From Burkholderiales bacterium 8X (GTDB lineage Bacteria; Pseudomonadota; Gammaproteobacteria; Burkholderiales; Burkholderiaceae_C), in assembly GCA_902506565.1 (NCBI GenBank), contig LR732703.1, positions 124,689 through 188,688 of the forward strand: 64,000 bases of DNA, in the 5' to 3' direction. A program made the translations under genes and the position numbers. Below are positions 16,708 to 26,900 of the stretch, one piece after another (position 1 is the first letter of the stretch; each line of letters begins with the position of its first letter). Below the pieces are notes generated by a model. The model was not told the origin of the DNA and did not search any database. It saw nothing but the letters and a program-made list of their open reading frames with translations.

Positions 16708-18821
16708 CAATTTTCATTAGAGCGATCGATGCGTCCATCGACGAGAAGTCGTCCTTGCTTAGGCAAGCAGTCGCTTCGCTGAACAACACGCACGCCGCAT
16801 CGAGCGAAAGGGTCACCTATGAGGTCGACCCCAGCTCGTTCGCCGAGTTGCCTCGGAGTCCTTTCGCGTACTGGGCTGGCACGGCTGGTTTTCGTTGTTT
16901 CCAGAAGATCCCGCGTTTGGAGTCCAACGGCCGACATGCCGCAGCCGGAGCGCAGACCCGCGACAACTTGCGTTTCGTTCGCGCCCAGTGGGAGGTGGAT
17001 GCTAACGAGATTACTCCGGTGGATTCCGGAGCCGGTACGTGGGTTCCACTCGCTAAAGGTGGCTCCCACAAACGGTTCTATGCAGACGTTCATTTGTTGG
17101 CGAAATGGGCCGACGATGGCCGAGAGCTGAAGGCGGCGACCTCAGCCTGGCGCGCCTCCAAGGGTTGGGGCGACTACTGGAGGGCCGCGATCAACAGCGT
17201 CGAGTACTACGGCAGACCTGGAATTACCTGGCCCGTCCGGTCTCAAAAGGGCTTCAGTGCTCGTGCTCTTGGTGGCGGTGCGATCTTCGGTCACAAGGGT
17301 CCGACGGTCTTCGTAGAGAACGACACGTCGTCCGAGTTGTCCGCGCTCTTGGCCGTGATGAACTCTGGTTCTTTCTTTCGCCTTGTTTCTCTTCAGATGG
17401 CGTTCGGTGCGTACGAGGTTGGGGTCGTCCAGAACACCCCTGTTCCCAGCTTGGCACCGGATCTGCAAGACAAACTTGCGGGGCTTGCTGCGGAAGCGTG
17501 GCGGCTCACCCGGTCCCTAGATGCCATCGACGAGACCTCCCGTGCATTCTTGCTCCCGTCGGCACTATGCTCGCGTGTGGCGAGCGTCGAACGCCAAGTA
17601 ACGGGCGAGAGCTTGGTGCAGGTCCAGAAGATGATCGACGAGTTGGCGGCTGGTGCATATCGACTCCCGAACGGCGCGGATCTGTCTCTTTCCGACGAGC
17701 AAATGACCGCTTCATCGGATGTCGCCGCTGATACTGCCGGTGAGGAAGAAGACGGCGATGACGACTCGGCCGACTCGGCTGTTGGCCTGGACGAGCAGCA
17801 GTGCTTGATATCGTGGCTCGTTGGTGCCTCCTTCGACCGCTTCGATCCGCGCCTCGCCACCGGCGAACGTCCGATCCCGCCCGACCCGGATCCCTTTAGC
17901 CCGCTATCGTCGCGCTCGCCTGGCATGTACCCGGAGGGCGAAGAGCCTGCCGATAGTCCTGACATCCTCGTCGACGACGAAGGCCACGCGGACGACCTCG
18001 TCGCGCGCGTTCATACCGTCGCCGACCGCGTACACGTCGACGTGCCCGAGCTCCTCCGCGCCTGGCTCGCGAAGGAGCTCTTCCCGCTGCACATCAAGAT
18101 GTACTCGAAGAGCCGTCGCAAGGCGCCGATCTACTGGCAGCTTGCGACTCCCTCGGCGAGCTACTCGGTCTGGCTATACATGCACGCCTTCAGCAAGGAC
18201 ACGCTCTTCCGTGTCCAGAATGACTACGCCGCGCCGAAGCTCGCGCACGAAGAGCGCCGCCTCGAATCGGTCACTAACGAGCTGCGCGACAAGGCGAGCG
18301 CCGCCCAGCGCAAGGAGCTGGTGGCGCAGGAGGGGGTCGTTGAAGAGCTGCGGGCGTTCCTCGAAGAGGTGAAGCGCGTCGCGCCGCTCTGGAACCCGAA
18401 CCTCGACGACGGCGTCATCATCAACTTCGCGCCGCTCTGGCGCCTCGTGCCCCAGCACAAGTCTTGGCAGAAGGAGCTGAAGTCCACTTGGGACGCGCTC
18501 CGCGAGAGCAAGTACGACTGGGCGCACCTCGCCATGCACTTCTGGCCCGAGCGCGTCGTCCCGAAGTGCATGAAGGACCGCAGCCTCGCCATCGCCCACG
18601 GCCTCGAAGACGTGTTCTGGGTCGAGGGTGCCGACGGCAAGTGGACGGCGCGCAAGACGCCCACGCGCAGCGTCGATGAGCTGGTGCACGAGCGCACCTC
18701 GCCAGCTGTGAAGTCCGCGCTCAAGAGCCTGCTCGAAGCGCCCGCTGCCACTGGGAGCGGCGGACGCGTGCGTGGTGGCCCTCGCCGGGCTGCTGCCGCC
18801 GCCGAGGGAGGAGACGCCTGA
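16704..18821 (+). CDS. pglX: PglX C-terminal (target-recognition) polypeptide
   Basis: The 705-aa product corresponds to the C-terminal half of PglX: FIRAIDASIDEKSSLLRQA directly continues the sequence that the upstream ORF breaks off, and SWLVGASFDRFDPRLATGER and the PPDPDPFSPLSSRSPGM segment are typical of PglX. It has its own Shine-Dalgarno GGAGG at 16692-16696, seven bases before the ATG, and overlaps the upstream stop as ATGA. This looks like a coupled two-gene arrangement, not decay; a recent single-base frameshift is the alternative. It likely holds the DNA-recognition part. It ends one base into the pglZ ATG. Confidence 0.88.
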   Translation: MTIFIRAIDASIDEKSSLLRQAVASLNNTHAASSERVTYEVDPSSFAELPRSPFAYWAGTAGFRCFQKIPRLESNGRHAAAGAQTRDNLRFVRAQWEVDANEITPVDSGAGTWVPLAKGGSHKRFYADVHLLAKWADDGRELKAATSAWRASKGWGDYWRAAINSVEYYGRPGITWPVRSQKGFSARALGGGAIFGHKGPTVFVENDTSSELSALLAVMNSGSFFRLVSLQMAFGAYEVGVVQNTPVPSLAPDLQDKLAGLAAEAWRLTRSLDAIDETSRAFLLPSALCSRVASVERQVTGESLVQVQKMIDELAAGAYRLPNGADLSLSDEQMTASSDVAADTAGEEEDGDDDSADSAVGLDEQQCLISWLVGASFDRFDPRLATGERPIPPDPDPFSPLSSRSPGMYPEGEEPADSPDILVDDEGHADDLVARVHTVADRVHVDVPELLRAWLAKELFPLHIKMYSKSRRKAPIYWQLATPSASYSVWLYMHAFSKDTLFRVQNDYAAPKLAHEERRLESVTNELRDKASAAQRKELVAQEGVVEELRAFLEEVKRVAPLWNPNLDDGVIINFAPLWRLVPQHKSWQKELKSTWDALRESKYDWAHLAMHFWPERVVPKCMKDRSLAIAHGLEDVFWVEGADGKWTARKTPTRSVDELVHERTSPAVKSALKSLLEAPAATGSGGRVRGGPRRAAAAAEGGDA

Positions 18822-21373
18822 TGCATCCGCTTCACGACTATGTGGCGAAGCAGCTCGCCGATAAGCTCAAGTCCCGTCGCGTCGTCGTCTGGTACGACGA
18901 GCGCGCCGAGTTCCAGCTGTTCGTCGACGAGGTGCGCGGCGGCGCGCGTGCGTCGAGCGACCCCATGGTGGTCTCCGTCGGCGGCGCGAGCGTGCGCCTT
19001 GCTGAGTACGCGGGCTCGATGTTCGAGCTGCGCGCGGTCGTCGAGCCGCACGTGAGCGGCGACCAGCCCGAAGCAGTCGTCGTCTATATGCCCAACGTCG
19101 CACGCGACCGCTACGCCTCCGTCCTGATGGAGCTGGAGAAAGCGGGCACGACGTGGGAGCCGCAGCTCAAGCAGCTCGCGAAGAACGTGCTCCTCCAGAA
19201 GTACACGCTCGGCGTTGTCGACGAGATGCTGCCCTTCGACCGCAAGGTCTCCTACGAGGACCTCGCGCGCGCAGCAGCGGGTAACTCAGGAGCGGAGGCA
19301 CCGTCGATCCTGAGGAGCGTCTTCCACGACGCGAGCAGCAACGATGGGGTCCTCGCCGCGTGGCTCGTGAGCGACGCGCGCGACCAGGAGATCGTCAGCA
19401 AGGAAGCGACGCGCGAGCTGACGAAGCTCGTGAAGGTGCGGCTTGGGCTCGACCTGCAGCCCGACGCGGCGCTCGCGAAGCTCCGCGCCATCACGCTGCG
19501 CTACGTGCTTGCCGGGGAATTCCGGCTCGACCTGTCCTGCGATCCACCCGACTCGCTCGACAGCGTCGCCAAGCCGTCCTCAAAGGGTGAGGAGTCGGCC
19601 CTGCGCGACCTTGCGGTTCGCTTGCGCACCGACTTCCCAGACGCCTACGCGACGCTCGCCGATCGCGTCGAGGAGGAGCTGGGCATCAAGAACGCCAAGC
19701 TCCCGCCCGGCGCGCTCGGGGCCATCGACACCTTTCGCTCCGAGGAGCGCGCGCTGCTGCGTCACGCGGGTGAGCTCATCTCGAACAGCAAGTTCGGCGA
19801 GGCGCTGGTGCTCGTGACCGAGCGAGAGCAGAGCTTCTGGCTTGACCGAAACGTCAGCAGAAAGGCCCAGTGGGAAGTCACTCGGCGAATGGCCGAGTTG
19901 GGCAACGTAGCGGTTGAAGTGCGAAAGGCAGTCAACAAAGCCTCGGGAGACGCGGCCGCGTGGCTCGACGCCTACGTGTCGAAGGATGGTTGGTTCCGTC
20001 TCGACCGGGCCCACCGTCGCCTTGAGGCGTGGGTCGCGAACCTCGACGAGGAACCCGAGGAGCGCCCGCTGGGCGTGGTCCGCCGCGCCCACGAGGACGC
20101 GTGCCACGCAATGGCCGAGGGCTTCACCAAGGCGCTCGTGAAGGCGGGGTGGGCCGTTCCAGGCGCATTCCACCAGACGCGCATTTGGAGCGAGCTCGTC
20201 GCCGACAATCCCAAGCCCGTCGCCTACTTCCTCGTCGACGCGATGCGTTTCGAAATGGGCGTCGAGCTCGCCGAGCGACTTCCGAAGACCTCGGAGGTCG
20301 CGGTGCGCGCCGCCGTGGGTGCGTTGCCGAGCATCACGCCTATCGGCATGGCGGCGCTCATGCCGGGCGCGTCGGCGAGTTTCTCGGTCGTCGAGCACGG
20401 CGATAGGCTCGCCGCGCGCATCGACGACTGCTTCCTGCCGGACCTCGCGACCCGAAAGAAGTTCGCCCTTGCCCGCGTGCCGAAGCTAGTCGACGTGGCG
20501 CTTGACGAGCTGCTCGGCCTGCAGCCCTCGAAGCTCGCCAAGAAGCTCGACGGCGCGCAGGTCGTTGTCGTTCGCTCGCAGGAGATCGACCACGCGGGGG
20601 AGACAGGCTTCACGTTCCAGGCACGGCAGGTAATGGACACCGTCATTGACAACCTCGTGCGCGCGATCCGGAAGCTCGCAGCGGCAGGCATTGAGCACGC
20701 AGTGGTGAGCGCCGACCACGGCCACTTGTTCTTCGCTAACGACCGCGACGAGTCGATGCGTACCGACGCTCCCGGCGGCGACACTGTGGAGTTGCACCGC
20801 CGCTGCTGGATCGGTCGCGGCGGCGTCACACCTCCCGGTTGCGTGCGCGTGTCGGCGTCGTCGCTCGGCTACGCCTCGGACCTTGAGTTCGTGTTCCCGG
20901 CGGCGTTGGGCGTCTTCAAGGCGGGGGGCGACCTGGCGTTCCACCACGGCGGGCCGTCGCTTCAGGAGATGGTCATCCCGGTGCTGACCGTGCGCACTAA
21001 GGCGCGCGAGTCGGCGCGTCCCCCGGCAGGTCCGATCGAGGCGAGCGGGCTCCCGGAGGCGGTAACCAACCGCATCTTCAGCGTGACGTTCACCTACGGG
21101 CCTAAGCAGATGCTACTCGGCGCGAGCGCCATCCAGGTTCTGCCGCTGCTGATGGCGGCTGGCAAGCAGGTCGGCGCGGTCGGCATGGTGGTCGACGCGC
21201 ACTTCGACCGCACCACGGGCACCGTGACGCTCGAGCCCAATAAGTCGGTGACCGTCGCGTTCTTGCTGAGCGACGAGAGCGCCGCCTCTTTGCGCGTCGT
21301 GGTGCGGGACCCGACAACCGACGCGGAGCTTTACCGCTCGCCCACCGACATACCGATTCGACTTGGAGTATGA
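18821..21373 (+). CDS. pglZ: BREX phosphatase-superfamily protein PglZ
   Basis: The 850-aa product has the PglZ alkaline-phosphatase-like domain in its second half: YFLVDAMRFEMG with D473, and VVSADHGHLFF with D632 and H633, which are metal-binding motifs. The N-terminal part (VVVWYDERAEFQLFVDEV) is typical of type 1 PglZ. The length is normal. PglZ is a core BREX component, reported as a metal-dependent nuclease or phosphodiesterase in some systems. The ATG overlaps the preceding TGA by one base, and brxL begins three bases after its stop. Confidence 0.95.
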   Translation: MHPLHDYVAKQLADKLKSRRVVVWYDERAEFQLFVDEVRGGARASSDPMVVSVGGASVRLAEYAGSMFELRAVVEPHVSGDQPEAVVVYMPNVARDRYASVLMELEKAGTTWEPQLKQLAKNVLLQKYTLGVVDEMLPFDRKVSYEDLARAAAGNSGAEAPSILRSVFHDASSNDGVLAAWLVSDARDQEIVSKEATRELTKLVKVRLGLDLQPDAALAKLRAITLRYVLAGEFRLDLSCDPPDSLDSVAKPSSKGEESALRDLAVRLRTDFPDAYATLADRVEEELGIKNAKLPPGALGAIDTFRSEERALLRHAGELISNSKFGEALVLVTEREQSFWLDRNVSRKAQWEVTRRMAELGNVAVEVRKAVNKASGDAAAWLDAYVSKDGWFRLDRAHRRLEAWVANLDEEPEERPLGVVRRAHEDACHAMAEGFTKALVKAGWAVPGAFHQTRIWSELVADNPKPVAYFLVDAMRFEMGVELAERLPKTSEVAVRAAVGALPSITPIGMAALMPGASASFSVVEHGDRLAARIDDCFLPDLATRKKFALARVPKLVDVALDELLGLQPSKLAKKLDGAQVVVVRSQEIDHAGETGFTFQARQVMDTVIDNLVRAIRKLAAAGIEHAVVSADHGHLFFANDRDESMRTDAPGGDTVELHRRCWIGRGGVTPPGCVRVSASSLGYASDLEFVFPAALGVFKAGGDLAFHHGGPSLQEMVIPVLTVRTKARESARPPAGPIEASGLPEAVTNRIFSVTFTYGPKQMLLGASAIQVLPLLMAAGKQVGAVGMVVDAHFDRTTGTVTLEPNKSVTVAFLLSDESAASLRVVVRDPTTDAELYRSPTDIPIRLGV

Positions 21374-21376
21374 CCA

Positions 21377-23419
21377 ATGAGCAACGGAACAGTCCCGTCG
21401 CGAGATGAACTCGACGACAAGGTGAACCGCCTCTTCGCCGGCAAAGTCGTGCGCAAGGACCTCGTGCGGAAGGTCAAGGTCGGCGCCAACGTTCCGGTCT
21501 TCGTCCTCGAGTTCCTCCTCGGCAAGTACTGCGCGTCCTCCGACGAGGTGGCCATCCAGATGGGGCTGCAGGTCGTCAACGACACGCTCGCCAACAACTA
21601 CATCCGCTCTGACGAGTCCATGAAGGCGCAGTCAATGGTGAAAGATCGAGGCCGCCACACCTTCATCGACAAAGTGAAGGTGCGCCTCGTCGACTCGGAC
21701 TACTGGGCCGAGGTAACGAACTTCGGGCACAAGAGCGTCCATGTCCCCGAGCACTACATCCGCGACTACGAGCGCCTGGTGATGGGTGGCGTTTGGGCGC
21801 AGGTCGACATGCGTTTCGAGTATGACGAGGAGTCGAAGGGTAAGAACCCATTCTGGATCGACAAGCTCACGCCGATCCAGATCGCGACCTTCGACCTCGA
21901 TGAGTACCGCCGCGTCCGGAGCGAGTTCACGGCAGACGAGTGGCTCGACCTCATCATGCGCAGCATGGGGTACGAGCCCGGCGAAATGTCGCGGCGCCTG
22001 AAGATGCTCTTCCTAGTGCGTCTCATCCCGCTCGCGGAACGCAACTACAACCTCGTCGAGCTCGGGCCACGCGGCACGGGGAAGAGCTACGTCGTCCAGG
22101 AGGTCTCGCCGTACTCGGCCCTGCTGACCGGCGGCACCACGGTCGCCAACCTCTTTGGGCATATGAACGGCCGCCAGAAGGGCATGGTGCAAATCTGGGA
22201 CGTCGTCGGGTTCGACGAGGTTGCCGACCTCCAGAAGATGCCGAAGGAGGTTATCACGACGATGAAGACCTACTGCGAGTCGGGCACCTTCCAGCGCGGG
22301 CAGGAAGCCGTCTCTGGCGACGCGAGCATCGCCATGTTCGGCAACACGAATCAGCCCATTGACGTGATGGTCCAAACAGGACATCTCTTTGCGCCGATGC
22401 CCGACATCATCCGCGACGACATGGCCTTCATCGACCGGATGCACTTCTACCTCCCGGGTTGGGAGATCCCGAAGATGCGGAACGACCTCTTCACGAATCA
22501 CTACGGTTTCGTTGTCGACTACCTCGCCGAGGCGCTCCGCGAAATGCGGAAACACAACTTCACGGAGATCATTGACCGCCACTTCTCGCTCGGCGCTCAC
22601 CTCAACGCCCGCGACCGGAAGGCTGTCCGCAAGACCGTCTCGGGCATCATGAAGATCCTGTTCCCGCATGGCGAGGTCACGCAGGAGGAACTGGGAGAGG
22701 TTCTCGAACTTGCCATCGAAGGGCGCCGACGCGTGAAGGAGCAGCTCAAGAAGATGGGCTCCTTCGAGTACTACCACACGTCCTTTAGCTATACGCTGCA
22801 AGAGACCGGAGAAGAGAAGTTCGTCGGCGTCCCCGAACAGGGTGGTCGCGACCTGATTTCCACCGATCCATTGGCCCCTGGAACCGTATATAGCGCCGGG
22901 GTAACGGCTGATGGCACCGTCGGCCTCTATCGCGTTGAGGTCTCCCTGTCGAGCGGCACAGGCAAACTCAAACTCGCCGGAGGTGTTGCAGGCGCGATGA
23001 AGGAGTCCGTCCAGCGGGCCTTCAGCTTCCTGCAGGCGAAAAAGACGGATCTTGGCGTCGCGCGGGATCTCGACGTCTCTGACGTCCACGTCGAGGTGAT
23101 CGACCTTCTCGCGAACCGCGTCGAGGCCGAGCTCGGGGTGGCCTTCTTCGTGGCCTGTTACTCCGCGCTCCGCAAAGCACCGGTGGGCCCCGCGCTCCTC
23201 ATCCTTGGTGACACGAGCGTCCAGGGAAACATCAAACCGCTTCGCTCACTCACGGAGCCTCTCCAAGTCGCAAAGGACAACGGCGCAAAGCGCGCCCTCA
23301 TCCCGATCGAAAACAAACGGAACTTCCTTGACGTCAGCGCCGACATCATGGAACACGTGGACCCGATTTTCTATGGCGATCCGAAGACGGGAGCGTTGAA
23401 GGCGCTTGGAGTTTCGTGA
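21377..23419 (+). CDS. brxL: BREX Lon-like AAA+ protein BrxL
   Basis: The 680-aa product is full length for BrxL. It has an N-terminal DNA-binding region, an AAA+ core with GPRGTGKS (K236) and IWDVVGFDEVADLQK, and a C-terminal Lon-related domain with the serine position in GDTSVQG (S614) and a lysine downstream in GAKRALIPIENKRN. BrxL is the terminal gene of type 1 BREX and forms DNA-encircling rings in studied examples. The operon ends here; about 520 bp separate it from the next gene. Confidence 0.96.
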   Translation: MSNGTVPSRDELDDKVNRLFAGKVVRKDLVRKVKVGANVPVFVLEFLLGKYCASSDEVAIQMGLQVVNDTLANNYIRSDESMKAQSMVKDRGRHTFIDKVKVRLVDSDYWAEVTNFGHKSVHVPEHYIRDYERLVMGGVWAQVDMRFEYDEESKGKNPFWIDKLTPIQIATFDLDEYRRVRSEFTADEWLDLIMRSMGYEPGEMSRRLKMLFLVRLIPLAERNYNLVELGPRGTGKSYVVQEVSPYSALLTGGTTVANLFGHMNGRQKGMVQIWDVVGFDEVADLQKMPKEVITTMKTYCESGTFQRGQEAVSGDASIAMFGNTNQPIDVMVQTGHLFAPMPDIIRDDMAFIDRMHFYLPGWEIPKMRNDLFTNHYGFVVDYLAEALREMRKHNFTEIIDRHFSLGAHLNARDRKAVRKTVSGIMKILFPHGEVTQEELGEVLELAIEGRRRVKEQLKKMGSFEYYHTSFSYTLQETGEEKFVGVPEQGGRDLISTDPLAPGTVYSAGVTADGTVGLYRVEVSLSSGTGKLKLAGGVAGAMKESVQRAFSFLQAKKTDLGVARDLDVSDVHVEVIDLLANRVEAELGVAFFVACYSALRKAPVGPALLILGDTSVQGNIKPLRSLTEPLQVAKDNGAKRALIPIENKRNFLDVSADIMEHVDPIFYGDPKTGALKALGVS

Positions 23420-23940
23420 CTTCGGGCAATCGCGACATGGCTAGCGTTGCGGTCATGACTTTGCTGACAGGAACAGGCGCGTCTGTAGGCAGCACAGGCA
23501 AGTACTCTGTTCATCACGACAAGTAAATCGTGGCAAACCGGCGCCCCGGAATTCCGGATCGTTCAACCACAATCAAGCTACGGCGCAGCACAGCGGCAGC
23601 GCTTGAACTCGAAGAATGTGCTGGTGGTGTCCGCGAACCATTCGCAAGCAGCGGTGAGGGTCACCTAGGCGGATCCAACTTCGACTTCCACCTCCCGTGC
23701 GATGCAACTCAGCGCGTTGGGACAAAAGTCCCACCATCGCTTGCCTTGGTCAACTTCCGAAATCCGAGGCCTGAACAATGATGCTATGTTGCCACCGGGC
23801 AATCCACGCCACCATAGAAGGCTCGCTCAGCGGATGTCACCATCATCGAAGATTGGCAGAGCCAAGAAACGATGGCGTGGAAGTCCACTCCGCGGATCGA
23901 CGGTGGCAAGCAAAGATGGCAACTCAGAAGGACACGCTAC
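23420..23940. other. 521-bp intergenic stretch between brxL and the helicase-kinase gene
   Basis: No gene is evident. Short open frames (for example 23530-23781) lack family-like sequence. It probably holds the promoter of the next two-gene unit and may hold the BREX terminator, although I see no clear hairpin with a T tract. Confidence 0.45.
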
Positions 23941-26900
23941 GTGGAAATCAAGCTGGTGAAAATGGCGGGGGTGCCCCGGGCGGAAGTTGAGGCTCATCAA
24001 CAAATCCAGCGTGAGTTTAGTAGTTCACCTTTGAGTAAGAATTGGCGCGGCTATGCCTCGTTTGCGCTTGCCCGCGGCGGCCGTGGGACCGGCGATGATG
24101 ACCTCGACCTGGTGCTGGTCACGCACACGTGCATCGTCCTCGTCGAACTCAAGAACTGGCATGGCAAGCATCTCGAATCGAACGGGCACAAGTGGTTCCT
24201 AGATGGGGATGATCGGGGTGATTCGCCCGTCTCGGTAGTGCGAAGAAAAGTTCCCAAGCTGGTGAGCGTGATGACCCAAAAAATGGGACGGGATCTCACG
24301 CCCTTCATAAAGTCGTATGTCGTCATGCACGGGCGCATCGGAAAAATGAGCTTGGCGCCCGAAGAGAAGGATTCGGTCCTGACGATGACCGAATTCTTGT
24401 CGTTTCGCTTCGATCATGCCTACCGGAAGTACCTGTCCGGTCGACACTTTTTCAAGCCGGTCGATCATCTGCATGCCTACGACGAATTCTTTCTCGGAAA
24501 ATCGTTCAAGCCCAAGATCTACTACGTTGACGGCTTCAAGCCGGAAGCCAATGCCATCTTCGAGCATCCCCGGAAACTCTATGCCGAATTCCGTGCCGAG
24601 GCAAAGGACGATGCGGCCGCGCTGGCCCTATTTCGCCAATGGGATTTCGGCAGTCTGGGACTCGACCTGATCGGTGAGTCCGATCGGTCATTCATAGGAC
24701 TGCGTGAGCAAAAGGTCTTTCAGTACATTGCCGAGCGCAACGAAGAGTTGTCACTCAGCCTGCTTCGGCCCGTGGCATGGAAGAGTCCCAAAGACGTCAC
24801 GCTGGATTTCAAGGAACTGTTCTTTCTGCCCAGCAGACTGACACGATTGGCAGAATTCGTCCACGCCACGCTGCATAAACTAGGCGACGAGGAACGACTG
24901 CTGCTCGTCAAGGCGATCCTTGCACGGTTCGCGGAGCTGCACGACATGCGGGTCGCCCATCGTGACATCGGCGAACACAGCCTTTGGATCGACCGCCCCA
25001 CAAAAGTCGTGATGTCGGGATTTCCTGCTGCCTACTACCCTGAACTCAAGACGGTAGGAGCGTTTCGCGACAGGGTCAAAGTGGAGCAGGGTGTTTTGCC
25101 GGAGGACGCTGCGAACGATGCGCACGCAACGCCCTATCGCCGCGACGTGTTCATGCTAGGGGTGCTGGCCCATCTTGTTCTCTTCGGCGAGAAGCCCGCC
25201 AAGGTCCAAGGTGTCCATGGGTGGGCGCCTCGCCCGAACGACCCGCATCGGGGTGGCCTCGATGCCTTCTTCCAAGGCGCTTTGCATCCAGAGTCCGCCG
25301 CGCGCTTTCCGGACGCCCGAACGGCCCTGGAAGCGCTCAACGCGGCGACCGCCAACGTTGGGGACAGCATCGTGGACTTCGCCGTCTTCGATGCGTTCAA
25401 GGCGCTCACGAAGGAACGCGACTATGAAGCGACTGAAGTCGTGACGGAAAGCGATGAGCATTCATGCTTTCGGTCCGGCGCCGGTACCGCGGCGAAGCTG
25501 GTCAAAGTCTGGTATGGCGTCGAGCCCGATGCCAAGCGGCCCGACCTATCGGTTCGATTGCTTTCGTTCCTTGAACGTGCGCGAACGCTTAAAGGGTGTG
25601 ACCTGAACGGCCTCGCTCGGATCGCCGATTTCGGATTGAGCAGGAAGAGCCTGTTGGTCGTCTCGGACTGGGTAGAAGGACTCGCACTGCCATCCTGGCT
25701 GGACGCAAATCCGAGCCAAGCGCAACGGCTGTGCGTTGCGCGCTCGCTGAACGACACGCTTCAGCGGCTGCATGGCTTTGAACTCGCGCACGGTGACATC
25801 CATCCGAAAAACATCGTCGTGACATCGCGCGGCGAAGCCGTCTTCATCGATGCGCTGGATTTCCGTCGGGGATCCGATGATGTCTACACGACCGCGTACC
25901 TGCCGGACAACTACAAGTCGCTGACGCCGTTCGATCGGGACCGCTACAGCCACGCCGCTGTGCTCGCCGAAATCCTCGGGGCCAATGGAAGGGCCGCGCC
26001 ACTGCAGGGCCCCCACGCACCGCCTCGCGTTTACGAAGAACTTCAGCACCTTCTTACGTCCGACACGGTGTCGTCGCTCGAACCGCTGGGTCGCGCGCTG
26101 GCCTTGAGCAATGCCGAACAAACGCAAAACGTTCCCGAGTTCGCTGTCACTATCAAGAACTTGGCTTACGAGGGGGTACCAGCGGGCGAGTTGAGAAGTG
26201 ACAACGGCCACTTCCACGTCTCGGTGCAACAGGACAGGCAATCCGAGAACGGCTTGCGATTCTGGATCACTGGCATCGGGCGGCAGCTTGCGTTCGTCTG
26301 GGACCGCTCGACCGGACGATGCTCCCAAGTCCGCGCCTCAACGATTTCGCAGAGCCAGCTGCTGCGCTCGCAGATGATGCGTGACGCGCCGGTGCGTATG
26401 CGCCTCAGCCTCGTCGAAGGCCCCGTGGCTGATCTCGACGAACTTGCAGATTTCCTGCTCAGGGAGGAGGGCCTGCAGCGACGCCTTGCCGCTCTGCCGA
26501 ACAGCCAAATCTCCAACAATGCGACGAGCGAGGGAAGGGACGCGCAGGGACGGTCGGAGATCGCTGCCGGGTCCGATGCCGTTCCGATCCGCGAACTGTG
26601 GCGGGCCCTGATGGAGGCTGAAGAGGAAGCCTTCGTCACCGTGACCATCGCGGGAGAGCATCGACGCAACCCGTACCGCGACAACCAGATCCTGATCCCG
26701 TATCACTCAGGCGAGCGCGAAATCGACTACACGACGACCGAAAAGGTGATCGTTGAAAGCCTGGGCGGTGACGGTGCATGGCGCAGTTGCGGCGAGTTGA
26801 ATCTGAGAGAGAGCTCGTTCGGGCAACTCGCCGAGTTGGCCGTGGATTTTCCATTCATGAAGGCCAACCTGCGCATCGGCAGCAAGCTGCGGCTGGTTAG

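Noticed and set aside
16680..16720. PglX break read as a simple pseudogene
   Set aside because: A GGAGG at correct spacing and an ATGA overlap at the break favour translation of both parts, so I kept two coding features and noted the frameshift alternative.
8320..23419. DISARM or Dnd-type assignment for the defence operon
   Set aside because: The BrxB, BrxC, PglX, PglZ and BrxL products are clear BREX proteins, and no DrmA/B or DndB-E-like proteins are present.
23530..23781. Short frame between brxL and the helicase-kinase gene
   Set aside because: No ribosome-binding site and no family-like sequence.
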